Part shown: piece by piece, positions 63,381-64,000 of the stretch
How the letters are laid out: every line of letters starts with the position of its first letter
Numbering within the stretch: the stretch's first letter is position 1
From: Plantibacter sp. Leaf314
GTDB lineage: Bacteria > Actinomycetota > Actinomycetes > Actinomycetales > Microbacteriaceae
Length of the DNA: 64,000 nt
Assembly: GCF_001423185.1 (NCBI RefSeq)
Contig: NZ_LMOB01000001.1
Span: 947,437-1,011,436, forward strand
Direction of reading: 5' to 3'
The notes under the pieces: generated by a model
What the model was told of the DNA's origin: nothing
Databases searched by the model: none
What the model saw: only the letters and a program-made list of their open reading frames with translations
Made by a program: the position numbers and the translations under genes

Positions 63381-64000
63381 TCAGGACCGCGGCGTCTCGG
63401 CCGCAGGTACCTCCGGCAGCGGGTAGATCGCGTTGAGGAACTGCTGCACCCACGCGATGAGGTCCGTGTCGGCCAAGGCTTCATCACCCACCCGCGGCAA
63501 GGGCACGATGACGGTGTTCGTCTGCGCCAGGTACTTCGCACCGGGGTACATGCGACGCAACCGGGTCTGGATCGAATCCGGCAGATCGGCGGGCGTGACC
63601 CGGAGGTTCGGCCCCACGGCGATGAGGTCGCTGAGTCCGGAACGCTGCGCCCGCTGCCGCAGCCGTGAGACCGCCACGAGCGTGCTCACCTGCGCCGGCG
63701 GTTCGCCGTAGCGGTCGGTGAGCTCGTCGATGACGAGGTCGATCTGGCCGTCCTTCGCGGCGGGACCGGAGGCGGCGGACAGCTTCTGGTAGGCCTCGAG
63801 CCGCAGGCGCTCGCTGTCCACGTACTCCTCGGGGATGTGCGCGTCGACCGGCAGTTCCAGCCGGAGTTCCGTCTGGCCCTCGGCGACGTCACCGCGGAAG
63901 GTGGACACGGCCTCGCCGATCATGCGGAGGTAGAGGTCGAACCCGACACCGGCGATGTGCCCCGCCTGCTCGCCACCCAGCATGTTGCCGGCGCCCCGGA
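63381..64000 (-). CDS. mfd: Transcription-repair coupling factor Mfd, C-terminal end, runs off the right edge
   Basis: Only the last about 206 codons are inside the window, from the edge to the stop at 63381. The start of this piece, GNMLGGEQAGHIAGVGFDLY, is the conserved end of the Mfd helicase module (RNA polymerase-displacing translocase), and the rest is the C-terminal D7/TRCF domain (EEYVDSERLRLEAYQKLS, DELTDRYGEPPAQV). Mfd removes stalled polymerase and recruits UvrA. The gene order mfd - mazG - eno matches other actinobacteria. The reading frame is open to the window end. Confidence 0.93.
   Translation of the reverse strand, partial: RGAGNMLGGEQAGHIAGVGFDLYLRMIGEAVSTFRGDVAEGQTELRLELPVDAHIPEEYVDSERLRLEAYQKLSAASGPAAKDGQIDLVIDELTDRYGEPPAQVSTLVAVSRLRQRAQRSGLSDLIAVGPNLRVTPADLPDSIQTRLRRMYPGAKYLAQTNTVIVPLPRVGDEALADTDLIAWVQQFLNAIYPLPEVPAAETPRS

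Overview
This 64 kb window is densely coded, high-GC chromosomal DNA. The content points to an actinomycete, and by inference to the family Microbacteriaceae. The evidence is frequent GTG starts, a mycothiol S-conjugate amidase beside DUF4307 and greA, an Lsr2-type protein, a PIN-PhoH protein, a DUF501 / septum-initiator / enolase / mazG / mfd neighbourhood, and an NrtR-controlled nadA-nadB-nadC-nadS operon. Nearly all of it looks like core chromosome. I see no insertion sequence, prophage, CRISPR array, integrase or plasmid function.

Layout: 1-3.1 kb is the glycine cleavage operon gcvT-gcvH-gcvP (minus strand; gcvP runs off the left edge) behind a tandem glycine riboswitch. 3.2-9.0 kb is the de novo NAD operon nrtR-nadA-nadB-nadC-nadS (plus strand). 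9.0-19.7 kb is a mixed accessory stretch: a small charged stress-like protein, an AhpD-like protein, an ABC-F ATPase, a cell-wall-anchored ice-binding (DUF3494) protein, a minimal LysR helix-turn-helix protein, a membrane protein with a degenerate GGDEF domain, two uncharacterised genes, then ychF, a DEDDh exonuclease and rmuC. 19.7-22.9 kb is gluconeogenesis/glycolysis: two tandem class II fructose-1,6-bisphosphatases diverging from class II aldolase. 22.9-29.7 kb holds ispH diverging from xseA-xseB-DUF4245-carbonic anhydrase-fumarase, then a lone prepilin peptidase. 29.8-36.7 kb holds PIN-PhoH, a class V aminotransferase, a cis-prenyltransferase, a TrhA/hemolysin III protein, mca, DUF4307 and greA. 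36.7-44.0 kb holds ilvA, an AI-2E family exporter, a YcaQ-like DNA glycosylase, a glutamine-rich repeat membrane protein, htpX and lemA.

44.1-51.7 kb is the most accessory-looking part. It carries a tightly overlapping operon of an MFS transporter, a fold-type III PLP enzyme and a sugar-lactone-type FAD oxidase. It also carries a large Ig-like protein with a polytopic membrane half, a rhodanese, a small acidic protein, and an Lsr2 protein reduced to its oligomerisation domain immediately downstream of a tRNA with a UAA anticodon but a short variable arm. 51.8-64 kb is conserved: type II NADH dehydrogenase, a membrane-anchored subtilase, DUF501, an FtsB-like protein, enolase, an endonuclease/exonuclease/phosphatase-family protein, hisS, mazG, an aldehyde dehydrogenase, an alpha/beta hydrolase and the C-terminus of mfd at the right edge.

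I did not find an obviously new multi-gene defence or mobile system. The observations most worth following are the short UAA tRNA plus Lsr2-N pair, the two one-domain regulators (LysR-HTH only, Lsr2-N only), the degenerate GGDEF protein, the Ig/polytopic protein with a protease-like loop, the anchored ice-binding protein, and the MFS-PLP-FAD operon. Most gene ends are joined by 1-4 base overlaps, and several strong hairpin terminators mark the transcription units.
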